This document shows, piece after piece, positions 44,244-53,183 of a stretch of 60,664 nt of DNA (positions are counted from its first letter, which is position 1; every line of letters starts with the position of its first letter). This DNA is from Actinomycetes bacterium (lineage in GTDB: Bacteria; Actinomycetota; Actinomycetes; S36-B12), in the NCBI GenBank assembly GCA_014190275.1, contig BJGE01000006.1, forward strand, positions 1 to 60,664. The letters run 5' to 3'. Both the position numbers and the translations under genes were made by a program. The notes beneath the pieces were generated by a model, which ran no database searches, was not told where the DNA came from, and saw only the letters and a program-made list of their open reading frames with translations.

Positions 44244-44735
44244 ATGACTTTCAGTGTCGGTGTCGACGTCGGCGGCACCAAGATACTCGCTGGCTTAGTT
44301 GACGAGACCGGTGCCATTGTCGCCACCGCGCGACGTGAGTCACCGCGCGACGTGAGTCACCGCGCGACGTGAGTCACCGCGCGACGTGAGTCACCGCGCG
44401 ACGTGAGTCACCGCGCGACGTGAGTCACCGCGCAATGATGTCGATCAGGCCTTGGTTGTGGTCGGAGTGGGTTTGGGTGCTGCTGGAAAATGTGGTGCAC
44501 ATTCCGGTAATCGTCGAAAACGATGGAAATGCAGTCGCCTGGGGTGAGTTCAGGTTGGGCGCCGGTGTCGATGTCGAGGACTTAACCGTGGTGACCGTGG
44601 GTACCGGTATCGGTGGCCACTTAGGCATTCACCCTGGTTGGTACCTGGCTGGGTCGGGGACGCGCGGATTTGGCGGCGATCTTGGACCCAACCGCATTTG
44701 TAATTGGCGTAGGGGTTCGTGAAGCCGGTGACTGA
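44244..44735 (+). pseudogene. glkA: Remnant of ROK-family glucokinase gene
   Basis: The locus begins like an intact ROK glucokinase (VGVDVGGTKILAGLVDETG) but stops after 42 codons inside a 17-bp tandem repeat. Later fragments lie in different frames: NDVDQALVVVGVGLGAAG (frame 1), then VHIPVIVENDGNAVAWGE...VVTVGTGIGG, then DPTAFVIGVGVREAGD ending at 44735. About 30 codons before the END motif and a larger piece with the zinc-binding Cys motif are missing. Position after the DUF5304-like gene matches the glucokinase of Streptomyces. No functional kinase can come from it. Confidence 0.9.
44324..44433. repeat. 17-bp tandem repeat, six full copies and a partial seventh
   Basis: The unit CACCGCGCGACGTGAGT is repeated exactly six times (44324-44425), followed by its first 8 bases. 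All copies are identical, which suggests recent expansion by slippage or unequal exchange. With a single copy the flanking glucokinase codons read through in frame. It lies inside the broken glucokinase gene. Confidence 0.97.
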
Positions 44736-44753
44736 CTGCTGACCTAGCGCGTC

Positions 44754-45266
44754 CTAATTAAAAGTAGTCCCGTAGTCGCTGAAATAGATAGACACCTTGG
44801 AACCGGTGCTGGTGAAGCCGGAGTTAATCAACTCACCTGCGACCCCGGCGTATTTCCCGGTACCACCGGTGATGGCGAAGAACTGTGCCTTGTTCGGTGC
44901 CACATTGGGAGTTGCCGTGATCAATGACTTGGCGTAGATCACCCCACCCGGTGCGCTGATGGTCAGGTTCACATCGCGATTCTCCTGGCCACCGGGCAAG
45001 CCCGAGCGCACCGTTATCTGACTGGTTGTGTAGAAACCGATCTCGGTACCGGCGGGCTTACGTGCCAATGTGCCGGTTGAGATTGAGATATCGCCGACAT
45101 TTGATTCTGGCGTTGACAGATCGACAACGGTGCGAGTTGGCGAACCGAGGTACCAGACCAGATCGGCCTTGGCGGCGCCGGCGCCGGGGGCGTAGACCAA
45201 AAAAAGCCCAGCAATCGCGGCAATGAAAGTCGCGGCCCGGCGGGCGGGCGTCAATTTATTTCGCAT
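44754..45266 (-). CDS. Secreted protein, allene oxide cyclase/dirigent barrel-like
   Basis: A 170-aa protein with an N-terminal signal peptide (about 1-32, ending APGAGA) and a beta-rich mature part. The segment FFAITGGTGKYAGVAGEL (about 130-147) resembles the conserved turn of allene oxide cyclase/dirigent barrels. The role is unknown. ATG 45266 is used; the codon before it is an in-frame GTG. It faces the glucokinase remnant. Confidence 0.65.
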   Translation of the reverse strand: MRNKLTPARRAATFIAAIAGLFLVYAPGAGAAKADLVWYLGSPTRTVVDLSTPESNVGDISISTGTLARKPAGTEIGFYTTSQITVRSGLPGGQENRDVNLTISAPGGVIYAKSLITATPNVAPNKAQFFAITGGTGKYAGVAGELINSGFTSTGSKVSIYFSDYGTTFN

Positions 45267-45287
45267 CACGGAACTGTAGTGGGTCTA

Positions 45288-45704
45288 CTAGACAACTGCC
45301 CCATCGTCACGCTCATCGGCGCCGAAAACTCGTTCGCGTTTGCGGGCGACCAAGGTGATAAACCCGGCGATGGCGGCAAGAAGTGCCACCGTGGTCAAGA
45401 ACCCACCGAGCCCAAGAACGTAGACGACCACCAAAAAAATCGGTCCGCCGATGGCGCCAGCCCAAGCGAATCTGCCGATGGTGTCGGGCATGGGGATAGG
45501 CGGTGGCTCGGGTGGCTCGAAACTCCCCTCGGCGAGTAGCTCCTCGATAAATGGATCGGGTTCTTCCACCCGCGCTAGTTGCTTATTGAGGTCGCCAATA
45601 TCCATCCGAATGTCGCCGGAAAGGCCGGCGACGATTGCTTCCCAAGCCGCATCCTGAGTGGGATCGGGTTGCTCAGTTGGTGGGTCGGAGTTTGGCGGTG
45701 TCAT
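45288..45704 (-). CDS. Conserved membrane protein with acidic N-terminus
   Basis: The 138-aa protein has an acidic, Pro-rich N-terminal half (about 1-75) and two hydrophobic helices (about 83-103 and 103-120) near the C-terminus, ending in a basic then acidic tail. It resembles small actinobacterial membrane proteins encoded near the glucokinase/acyltransferase locus; function unknown. Its start overlaps the esterase stop by 1 nt. Confidence 0.75.
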   Translation of the reverse strand: MTPPNSDPPTEQPDPTQDAAWEAIVAGLSGDIRMDIGDLNKQLARVEEPDPFIEELLAEGSFEPPEPPPIPMPDTIGRFAWAGAIGGPIFLVVVYVLGLGGFLTTVALLAAIAGFITLVARKRERVFGADERDDGAVV

Positions 45705-46462
45705 CAGCTGGCGGCGATCCGGCGGACGAATTCGATGCTGCCGTCTTCGATTACTGCTGCGTCATAGTCAACAGTGGCGACATGGAAGGATCTCGTTAGT
45801 AGCACGTCGGTTTTGTCGGCGGACCGAGTATTGGCCAAGATCCACGCGGTGTTAGAGGGTTCCACCACGTGGTCTTGCTCGCTGTGGAAAATCAGCAACG
45901 GTTGCGTAACTTTGGCAATATCGGCTTTGACCGCGGCCCAGAGTTTGGTCAGTGAGTAGGCGGCCTTAAGTGGCAGGCGGTCGTAGGCGCCTTCATCTGA
46001 GTCTGGTTTTGCAATGTCATTTGAGACCCCAGGAAATGATGGGATGAAGCGGTAGATGAGCGGAAGTAGATGACGGTCGGGGCGCTCTGAGTGCACCGCG
46101 GGATTGACAAGCACGATGCCGGCGATGGCGGGCCCATGTTGCTCGGCAATTCGCAGGCTGAGCGAACCGCCCATCGAAAGGCCCATAATGAAGACTTTGT
46201 CGTGGGCTTGCAGTAATTCGCGAACTGTGCGATCGGCCTCCGCGTACCAATCCTCCCAAGTGGTGATGTTCATGTCCTGCCATCGGGTGCCGTGCCCGGG
46301 TAGTCGGGGCACCCGCACCGTCCAGCCGACGGCGGCGAGGGCCCGCCCCCATGGGGTGACCGATTTAGGGGACCCGGTGAATCCATGGAGGACACAGATG
46401 GCGACCGAATTCGACTCGGGTCCATCGAATGCGAATGGCTGTGCGTCAGGCATCAGGGGCAT
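45704..46462 (-). CDS. Alpha/beta hydrolase, carboxylesterase-like
   Basis: Oxyanion-hole HGFTGSP (about 26-32), nucleophile GLSMGG (about 94-99), the acid in SEQDHVVEPSN (about 195) and the catalytic His in RSFHVATVD (about 226) make a complete triad. It resembles Est30-type carboxylesterases and monoacylglycerol lipases. I chose ATG 46462 (252 aa). It is divergent from the lysophospholipid acyltransferase gene, so a lipid role is possible. Confidence 0.88.
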   Translation of the reverse strand: MPLMPDAQPFAFDGPESNSVAICVLHGFTGSPKSVTPWGRALAAVGWTVRVPRLPGHGTRWQDMNITTWEDWYAEADRTVRELLQAHDKVFIMGLSMGGSLSLRIAEQHGPAIAGIVLVNPAVHSERPDRHLLPLIYRFIPSFPGVSNDIAKPDSDEGAYDRLPLKAAYSLTKLWAAVKADIAKVTQPLLIFHSEQDHVVEPSNTAWILANTRSADKTDVLLTRSFHVATVDYDAAVIEDGSIEFVRRIAAS

Positions 46463-46517
46463 AGCCACTAGTGTGCCACCAGGAAGCTCGAAGATTGACG
46501 CGATCAAGGAGATCAAG

Positions 46518-47240
46518 GTGCTCTACTGGGTACTTAAGTACGCGGTGATCGGCCCGTGGCTCCGCGTGCTGTTTCGTCCGTGGGTTGAGGGCCGGGAGCA
46601 TGTCCCAGCTGATGGCCCTGCGCTGCTGGCCAGCAACCACCTCTCGTTCTCCGATTCCTTCTTCTTGGCCGTGGTGCTTAACCGGCCGCTCACCTACCTC
46701 GCGAAAAGTGATTACTTCACGGGTCGGGGGATCAAGGGCTACTTCACGAAACTCTTCTTTAAAGGGGTGGGGCAGGTGCCGGTTGACCGTTCCGGTGGGC
46801 GCAGCGCTGAAGCCGTGATTCAAACCGCTACCCGATTGCTAGGTGAGGGGGTACTGCTCGGAATTTATCCCGAAGGCACCCGCTCACCTACTGGCACCTT
46901 GTACCGCGGGCGAACCGGCGCGGCTCGAATGGCGCTGGAGGCGAAGGTAGCCATCATTCCGGTTGCCATGATCAACACCTATGAGATCCAGCCTCCCGGG
47001 GTCATTAAGCCAAGGCTTCGTCGAGTCGGTATTCGGGTTGGCAAGCCACTCACCTTTGATCGTTATGAAGGACTCGAGGACGACCGTTTCATCCTACGTT
47101 CAGTTACCGATGAGGTTATGTACGAGTTGATGACTTTGTCAGGTCAGGAGTACGTCGACATGTATGCAACGCGGGCGAAGGAGCTAATCGCCAAGGGCGA
47201 CCCGGCCGATTCACAATCCTTGGTGAACTCCGAAAACTAG
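46518..47240 (+). CDS. Lysophospholipid acyltransferase (PlsC-like)
   Basis: Acylates lysophosphatidate-type lipids on the inner membrane face. The H-x4-D motif is NHLSFSD (about 39-45), and PEGTRSPTG (about 118-126) is the acceptor-binding motif. GTG 46518 is preceded by AAGGAG with a 6-nt spacer, which settles the start (240 aa); a longer frame runs opposite the esterase gene. Its stop overlaps that of glpK by 4 nt. Confidence 0.92.
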   Translation: MLYWVLKYAVIGPWLRVLFRPWVEGREHVPADGPALLASNHLSFSDSFFLAVVLNRPLTYLAKSDYFTGRGIKGYFTKLFFKGVGQVPVDRSGGRSAEAVIQTATRLLGEGVLLGIYPEGTRSPTGTLYRGRTGAARMALEAKVAIIPVAMINTYEIQPPGVIKPRLRRVGIRVGKPLTFDRYEGLEDDRFILRSVTDEVMYELMTLSGQEYVDMYATRAKELIAKGDPADSQSLVNSEN

Positions 47241-48748
47241 GTAGTGGCCCAAGCGGTACTGCGTTTTACGGCGGCGCGCCAGCGCTCGTGCCCTCTTGGG
47301 TCGGCTTCACCAGGGGTGAAAATCCCAGAACTGCGGCGAGTGCTGATCAGTTCCTCGGTTGACGTCCACATGCCCGTACCCAGTCCGGCTAGGAAGGCGG
47401 CGCCGAGTCCGGTTGTTTCCAGTTGCGCGGATCTATCGACCGGAATACCAAGTGCATCGGCTTGTAACTGACAGAGCAAGGAGTTGGCTGCGGCGCCACC
47501 GTCAACGGCCAAGGACGAAAGGTTAACTCCACCCTCGTCGCGCATGAGTCGCACTAGGTCAACAACTTCGTAAGCGATGGCATCGAGGGTGGCGCGTGCT
47601 AGATGCGCGCCGGTGGTGGCTCGGGTGATGCCAATTATTAGCCCGCGGGCATAAGGGTCCCAGTCCGGTGCACCAAGACCGGTAAGTGCCGGCACAAAAA
47701 CAACGCCACCAGCATCGGGCACACTTCGTGCGAGGGCTTCAACCTCGGCTGCGCTGTCGATGATCCCTAGCCCATCGCGGAGCCATTGCACGGCCGCACC
47801 GGTGACGAATACCGAACCTTCGAGTGCGAAATCACGCCCACCAGTTGGATGCTGGAGGGCAACCGTGGTCAATAGACCATTGGTTGAGATCGCAGGCTTC
47901 GTGCCGGTGTGTACGAGCAGGAAGGAGCCGGTGCCGTAGGTGCACTTGGCGGCCCCAGCGGTAAAACCCGCCTGACCGACAAGGGCCGCTTGTTGGTCTC
48001 CAGCGATCCCGGCTATGGGGACCTCGAGTCCGACGAAACTTGCAGGATCACTATTGCCGATCACCCCGTAGGAGGAGACGATCTGGGGGAGGGCGTTGAT
48101 CGGGACTCCGAAAAGTTCACAGAGCCACGGGTCCCAAGTGCCGGTTGTCAGGTTGTAAAGCAGGGTGCGCGAAGCATTAGTGGCATCGGTTACGTGGTGC
48201 AGTCCGCGTGTTATTCGAGCGGTGAGATAAGAATCAACAGTGCCAATGGCCACCCGACCATTAAGAACCTGACTCCAGGTTTGCTCATCGTTTTCGCGTA
48301 CCCAGGCGATCTTGGTCGCGGAGAAGTATGGATCCAGCCGTAGTCCGGTCAATTCGGTGACTTTTGAAGCGTGACCTGCGCCACGAAGCTGTTCGCAGAT
48401 TGCAGAGGTTCTTCGGTCTTGCCAAACAATGGCCCGCCGGGCCGATCCGAGAGTTTCGCGGTCCCAAAAGCAGATGGTTTCGCGCTGATTGGCAATGCCG
48501 ATGGCGCTTATTCGCAGGTCAACCGCAGTTAACGCCGTGCGGGTCGCGGCCAAAGTCGCTGCCCAAATCTCACCAAGTTCGTGTTCAACGTGCCCATCGG
48601 CGGGGAAGTATTGGGGGAACTGTGCGTATCCCTGTGCCACCACCAACCCGGCCGCGGTTACTACCAGGGCGGTAACGCCGCTGGTCCCGGCATCGATTGC
48701 CAAAATAGCCGAGTCGGCTGATCTGCCCGGTGGCCCCACGGGTAGCAC
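47237..48748 (-). CDS. glpK: Glycerol kinase
   Basis: FGGY kinase that makes glycerol 3-phosphate. Motifs IDAGTSGVTALV (about 18-29), GTVDSYLTARI, and IAGDQQAALVGQ (about 247-258) are intact; the C-terminal GGAAANSLLCQLQAD binds ATP. Start is uncertain: GTG 48748 (503 aa, normal length) is used and GTG 48739 is possible. The frame stays open to 49180, but that part lies opposite pfkA. It shares a short divergent region with pfkA. Confidence 0.92.
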   Translation of the reverse strand: MLPVGPPGRSADSAILAIDAGTSGVTALVVTAAGLVVAQGYAQFPQYFPADGHVEHELGEIWAATLAATRTALTAVDLRISAIGIANQRETICFWDRETLGSARRAIVWQDRRTSAICEQLRGAGHASKVTELTGLRLDPYFSATKIAWVRENDEQTWSQVLNGRVAIGTVDSYLTARITRGLHHVTDATNASRTLLYNLTTGTWDPWLCELFGVPINALPQIVSSYGVIGNSDPASFVGLEVPIAGIAGDQQAALVGQAGFTAGAAKCTYGTGSFLLVHTGTKPAISTNGLLTTVALQHPTGGRDFALEGSVFVTGAAVQWLRDGLGIIDSAAEVEALARSVPDAGGVVFVPALTGLGAPDWDPYARGLIIGITRATTGAHLARATLDAIAYEVVDLVRLMRDEGGVNLSSLAVDGGAAANSLLCQLQADALGIPVDRSAQLETTGLGAAFLAGLGTGMWTSTEELISTRRSSGIFTPGEADPRGHERWRAAVKRSTAWATT

Positions 48749-48866
48749 TCTAGGCCGCCGGATTTTGCTCGACCCGTTTGGTCGGGTAACCGGCCGCACC
48801 GCCCCCACTTTGGCTTGATAGCGTTTACATTGGATGAGTTTTCCGCTAGTGGATGGGACGGCAATC

Positions 48867-49892
48867 ATGCGCATTGGAGTACTGACCGGAGGTGGTGATT
48901 GCCCCGGTTTGAATGCGGTTATTCGCGGGATCGTGCGACGTGGTGTAACTGAATATGGCTTCTCATTCGTAGGCTTTCGCGATGGGTGGCGGGGCCCACT
49001 CGAGGCCATCACGATGCCTTTGGATATTACGACGGTTCGCGGAATCCTGCCCCGCGGTGGCACCATTTTGGGCTCCTCCCGTACCAACCCACTAAAAGTC
49101 GATGGTGGAATCGGAGCAATTGAGAAGAATCTAAATGATCTCGGGATCGATGCGCTGATCGCAATCGGCGGCGAAGACACCCTGGGTGTGGCAACGGTGC
49201 TTCATGAACATGGTATTTCGGTAATCGGTGTGCCGAAGACAATTGACAATGACCTAAGCGGCACCGACTACACCTTTGGATTTGACACCGCGGTGATGAT
49301 TGCAACCGAAGCCATAGATCGCTTACACACCACCGCGGAGTCGCACCATCGGGTGCTCATCTGCGAGGTCATGGGGCGCCATGCGGGCTGGATCGCGCTG
49401 CACTCTGGGATGGCCGGGGGTGCGAATGGCATTTTGATTCCGGAAGTGCCATTTGATCTTAATGAGGTGGTGGGCTGGGTTGAGTCGCGGTTCCGATCGC
49501 ACTACTCACCGATCTTGGTCGTTTCCGAAGGCGCGCTACCCAAAGATTGGGATCTGATTACCAAGGACGCCACCTTGGACGATTTCGGCCATGTAAAACT
49601 CTCGGGAATCGGCGAGTGGCTGGCTGGCCAAATCGCAAGTCGCACCGGCAAGGAAGCCCGCACGACGGTGCTAGGTCATGTGCAACGGGGCGGTACCCCG
49701 ACCGCGTATGACCGGGTGTTGGCAACCCGTTTCGGGCTTAATGCGGTCGCGGCGGCAAAGGATCAAGATTGGGGCAAGATGGTGGCTCTGCAGGGCACCG
49801 AGATTGTGCGCGTACCCTTGGCTGCTGCCACCGGAGTGTTGAAAACCGTGCCCTTAGCCCGATATGTTGAGGCGTCGGCCTTCTTCGGCTGA
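48867..49892 (+). CDS. pfkA: 6-phosphofructokinase, probably PPi-dependent
   Basis: Phosphorylates fructose 6-phosphate. The N-terminal GVLTGGGDCPGLNAV, catalytic TIDND (about 127-131) and MGRHAGW are typical of group III PFKs. The donor site reads GGEDT, with Asp where ATP enzymes have Gly (E. coli 104), and VPKTIDND has Lys at the position of E. coli Gly124. That Asp/Lys pair is the known mark of PPi-dependent enzymes. ATG 48867, 341 aa. It is divergent from glpK. Confidence 0.92.
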   Translation: MRIGVLTGGGDCPGLNAVIRGIVRRGVTEYGFSFVGFRDGWRGPLEAITMPLDITTVRGILPRGGTILGSSRTNPLKVDGGIGAIEKNLNDLGIDALIAIGGEDTLGVATVLHEHGISVIGVPKTIDNDLSGTDYTFGFDTAVMIATEAIDRLHTTAESHHRVLICEVMGRHAGWIALHSGMAGGANGILIPEVPFDLNEVVGWVESRFRSHYSPILVVSEGALPKDWDLITKDATLDDFGHVKLSGIGEWLAGQIASRTGKEARTTVLGHVQRGGTPTAYDRVLATRFGLNAVAAAKDQDWGKMVALQGTEIVRVPLAAATGVLKTVPLARYVEASAFFG

Positions 49893-49912
49893 TACTGCTC
49901 TACCCTTGGCCT

Positions 49913-51244
49913 ATGTCCGCATCGTCTTATGACTGGCCAGACCTACCGGCCCAGCAGCAACCCCCGTGGCCTGATGCCGGTGAACTTGCTCGCGCGCTAG
50001 GGCAGTTGCGGGCACTTCCGCCTCTGGTATTTGCCGGTGAGTGCGATATTTTGCTTGAGCGGTTGGCGTCGGCCGCCCGTGGCGAAGCATTTGTCTTGAT
50101 GGGTGGTGACTGCGCCGAAACCTTCGAGGCCAATACCGCTGACTCGATTCGTGCGCGTTTGCAGACTGTGCTTCAGATGTCAGTCGTCTTGACCTATGCC
50201 GCGTCTTTGCCGGTGGTCAAAGTTGGTCGGCTTGCGGGGCAGTACTTCAAACCGCGAAGCCAGGGGATCGAAGTCCGAGATGGGGTTGAGTTAACCTCAT
50301 ATCTTGGTGACGCAGTCAACTCCATTGAGTTCACCGAGCAAGCCCGGCGGCCAGATCCGCAGCGGTTGGTCAGGGCCTATAACGCATCGAGTGCGGCTTT
50401 GAATCTAGTGCGAGCTTTCACCCAGGGTGGTTACGCGGATCTGCGCCAAGTACATGCCTGGAACCAAGATTTTGTTCGCGACTCAACCGCTGGCCAGCGA
50501 TATGACACCTTGGCGGCGGAAATTGATCGGGCGCTTTCGTTCATGCACGCATGCGGCGCAAACCCAGATGAGTTCAAACGGGTTGAGTTCTTTGCCGCGC
50601 ATGAGGCGCTTTCGATCGACTATGAGCGGGCGATGACACGCATTGATTCGCGAACCGGTTTGCCTTATGACGTTTCTGGGCACTTTTTGTGGATCGGAGA
50701 GCGCACGCGACAACTTGATGCGGCGCATCTGCAATTTGCGTCGGTGATCCATAACCCGGTCGGCGTCAAGGTTGGACCGACGGCTGCCGCTGATGACATC
50801 GTCGAGATTGCCGAGCTACTAAATCCCGACCGAATCCCGGGTCGACTCACGCTAATAACCAGAATGGGTGCCGGTCAGGTGCGCGAGGTATTACCCGGCA
50901 TTGTCCAGAAAGTTGATGCAAGCGGGGTGCCGGTGGTTTGGGTCTGTGATCCAATGCACGGCAACACCCGCGAAGCAACAACGGGGCACAAGACGAGAGT
51001 TTTCGATGACATCATTAACGAGGTCGAAGGCTTTTTTGAGGTCCATAATGATCTTGGCACCTTCCCCGGTGGGATTCACATTGAATTGACCGGCGACGAT
51101 GTAACCGAATGTGTCGGCGGCACCGGCGGGGTGCTAGAGGTGAATCTCGGGGATCGCTATGAGACGGCCTGTGATCCTAGGCTCAATCGCGAGCAGAGTC
51201 TCGAGCTGGCTTTTTTGGTAGCCGACATGCTGATTAAGCGCTGA
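49913..51244 (+). CDS. 3-deoxy-7-phosphoheptulonate synthase, class II
   Basis: First enzyme of the shikimate pathway, joining PEP and erythrose 4-phosphate. At 443 aa, it is a class II enzyme: FAGECDILLERLASA (about 40-54), MGGDCAETFEA (about 62-72), KVGRLAGQYFKPRS, KVGPTA, and WVCDPMHGNT with metal-binding residues. It is downstream of pfkA by 20 nt and may be co-transcribed. The order DAHP synthase to PASTA kinase matches Streptomyces. Confidence 0.95.
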   Translation: MSASSYDWPDLPAQQQPPWPDAGELARALGQLRALPPLVFAGECDILLERLASAARGEAFVLMGGDCAETFEANTADSIRARLQTVLQMSVVLTYAASLPVVKVGRLAGQYFKPRSQGIEVRDGVELTSYLGDAVNSIEFTEQARRPDPQRLVRAYNASSAALNLVRAFTQGGYADLRQVHAWNQDFVRDSTAGQRYDTLAAEIDRALSFMHACGANPDEFKRVEFFAAHEALSIDYERAMTRIDSRTGLPYDVSGHFLWIGERTRQLDAAHLQFASVIHNPVGVKVGPTAAADDIVEIAELLNPDRIPGRLTLITRMGAGQVREVLPGIVQKVDASGVPVVWVCDPMHGNTREATTGHKTRVFDDIINEVEGFFEVHNDLGTFPGGIHIELTGDDVTECVGGTGGVLEVNLGDRYETACDPRLNREQSLELAFLVADMLIKR

Positions 51245-51259
51245 GTGAGTAAAGAGTAA

Positions 51260-51748
51260 ATGACGACACTTTCTTACACGACTTCGAAAATACCAGGCGG
51301 AAGTATTGCGGTGGTTGTCGCAGATGGTGTAGTACTCGCCTCGTCTTTTCGTGGCATTGCCGGTATTCGGTCAAGGCTGCCGGCTGGAGTCACTTTCAAG
51401 AAGGCGGAGCTGCCAGCAATTACCGAGGTGCTGGACCGTTACCGTGGGGGCGAATTAACGGCCCTAGATGAGGTTGAGGTGGCGCAGCCCGGGGGCGTAT
51501 TCCAGCAGGCCGTTTGGATTTCCATGCGTACCATCGAGCCGGGAACAGTTGACAGTTACGGGGGCTTGGCGGCTCGGGCCGGCAAGCCGCGGGCCTATCG
51601 AGCGGTGGGAACTTCATGCTCGCTAAATCTGGTCGCCCCGTTCGTACCATGTCATCGCGTAGTCGCGGCTAATGGGATCGGCGGGTACGGCTACGGTCTT
51701 GATGTTAAGCGGGCGCTACTTAGACATGAGGGCGCTAGCTTCGAGTGA
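51260..51748 (+). CDS. ogt: Methylated-DNA--[protein]-cysteine S-methyltransferase
   Basis: Suicide repair protein for O6-alkylguanine. The acceptor Cys is in VPCHRVV (about 133-139) and the helix-turn-helix motif region RAVGTSCSLNLVAP precedes it. Length 162 aa. It starts 15 nt after the DAHP synthase and its stop overlaps that of the convergent decarboxylase by 14 nt. Confidence 0.92.
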   Translation: MTTLSYTTSKIPGGSIAVVVADGVVLASSFRGIAGIRSRLPAGVTFKKAELPAITEVLDRYRGGELTALDEVEVAQPGGVFQQAVWISMRTIEPGTVDSYGGLAARAGKPRAYRAVGTSCSLNLVAPFVPCHRVVAANGIGGYGYGLDVKRALLRHEGASFE

Positions 51749-53183
51749 GGAACTGGGCCAGGCGTGCAATGGTGCCGGCGATGTCGTCGGTGGTCGTGCT
51801 CGGGTTTATGGTGCAAAGGCGCAAAACGGTTTGCCCCTTTAGGACGGTACTTGAAACCGCCGCATAACCATCCTCGGTGAGTCGAGCGGCGGCACGCACG
51901 TGATCATCAGCGTCTGAATTGACGCCAGCGAATGTCACGATGCCTAGGGCCGCCGGGGTAACGACTTTCAGTCTTTCATCCTGCTCCACCAGGTATTGGG
52001 CGTACTCGGCCAAGCCGATACCCCGCTCTACTGCGGCCGCAAGCGTCTGGAGCCCATAGGAGCGGAAAGTTAGCCAGAGTTTGACGGCGCGGCTGCGGCG
52101 AGTCAGTTCAAGGCTTCGGTTTTGCATCTCGACCGCTCCGCCTGCAACGTCCTTTAGGTATTCGGGGTACATGGCGAAGGTGCGCTCGAGGGCGCCGGGC
52201 GTTTTCACAAACAAGCAGGCGATGTCATAAGGCTGGAAGAGCCACTTGTGGGGATCGGTGACGAATGAATCAGCGTGCTCGAGTCCAAGGAGTGCTGATC
52301 GGCCGGTGGTACATAGCGCCGCTGGGCCGCCGTAGGCGCCATCAACATGCAGCCACAGGTTGAATGACACACAAAGATCAGCTAGCGCGGGTAGATCGTC
52401 AACCGCACCGGTATTCGTGGTGCCCGCTGTTGCGATAACAAGCATCGGGTGCAAACCACTTTCGAGATCTATCTCGATGGCGGCTTTAAGGTCGATCGGG
52501 CTCAGTCTAAAATTGGCATCTGTTGCCAGGGTGCGAATATGGTCGGCCGGTTGCCCGATCGCAAGGAGCCCGCGCTTAATGGATGAATGGGTTTGATCCG
52601 AAAGATAAATGATGCCGGCGCCCTTGTGGGCCCGGGCAGTGATCACCGCGGTGATATTTGCCATTGAGCCCCCCGACAGCAGCACCCCTTCGCAGGACGG
52701 AGCCAGGCCCAACCCATCTCGTAACCAAGCGCAAGTGATGGTCTCTAGGGTGCTGGGCCCGGATCCGCCGCCCCAAGATGAGGCGACCGACTGCATTCCG
52801 GTCGCGAGCCACTCGCCAAGAATGGCCGGATAGGAAGATGGTCCGGGTACCCGTGCGAAATATCTTGGATGGTCACCATGTTGCTGATTTGCCAAGGCGA
52901 TATCGGCCAAGATGGCTAGGTTTTCGGAGATCGAGGAGCCTTGCTGGGGAATTTGCCCACCCAATTGTGCGGTTAGGCGATCTTTGTCACCGGTGGTCAG
53001 GGCGCGTTGCTCCCGGATCGTGGTCAGGTGTTCGATCACCCGATCCACAACTTCGTAGCCGAGGCGGCGCATCTGGTCTGCGTCCAGGGCCAAGATATTT
53101 TCTGGGATGGCAAGTGCCCGCTGGGTCTGTGCCGAGAGTTTCCCCATGAGTTTCCGTTCTGCAAGGTTTGGCAATTGCGGCAT
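51735..53183 (-). CDS. PLP-dependent group II decarboxylase, aromatic-L-amino-acid type
   Basis: The 482-aa protein has the PLP Lys in TDPHKWLFQPYD (about 308-319), DGAYGG (about 281-286) holding the ring-contacting residue, and THSSIKRG. This resembles aromatic-L-amino-acid and related decarboxylases; the substrate is unclear. ATG 53183 immediately follows the kinase stop (TAA-ATG); ATG 53147 is a possible alternative. Confidence 0.88.
   Translation of the reverse strand: MPQLPNLAERKLMGKLSAQTQRALAIPENILALDADQMRRLGYEVVDRVIEHLTTIREQRALTTGDKDRLTAQLGGQIPQQGSSISENLAILADIALANQQHGDHPRYFARVPGPSSYPAILGEWLATGMQSVASSWGGGSGPSTLETITCAWLRDGLGLAPSCEGVLLSGGSMANITAVITARAHKGAGIIYLSDQTHSSIKRGLLAIGQPADHIRTLATDANFRLSPIDLKAAIEIDLESGLHPMLVIATAGTTNTGAVDDLPALADLCVSFNLWLHVDGAYGGPAALCTTGRSALLGLEHADSFVTDPHKWLFQPYDIACLFVKTPGALERTFAMYPEYLKDVAGGAVEMQNRSLELTRRSRAVKLWLTFRSYGLQTLAAAVERGIGLAEYAQYLVEQDERLKVVTPAALGIVTFAGVNSDADDHVRAAARLTEDGYAAVSSTVLKGQTVLRLCTINPSTTTDDIAGTIARLAQFLTRS

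Noticed and set aside
44324-44433. The short exact repeats looked at first like a CRISPR array
   Set aside because: Units are 17 bp and directly adjacent with no spacers, and no cas genes are near. It is a simple tandem repeat inside a broken gene.
47237-49180. A 647-codon frame for glycerol kinase
   Set aside because: The extra 144 residues are Pro/Arg-rich and lie opposite pfkA; the kinase fold begins after GTG 48748.
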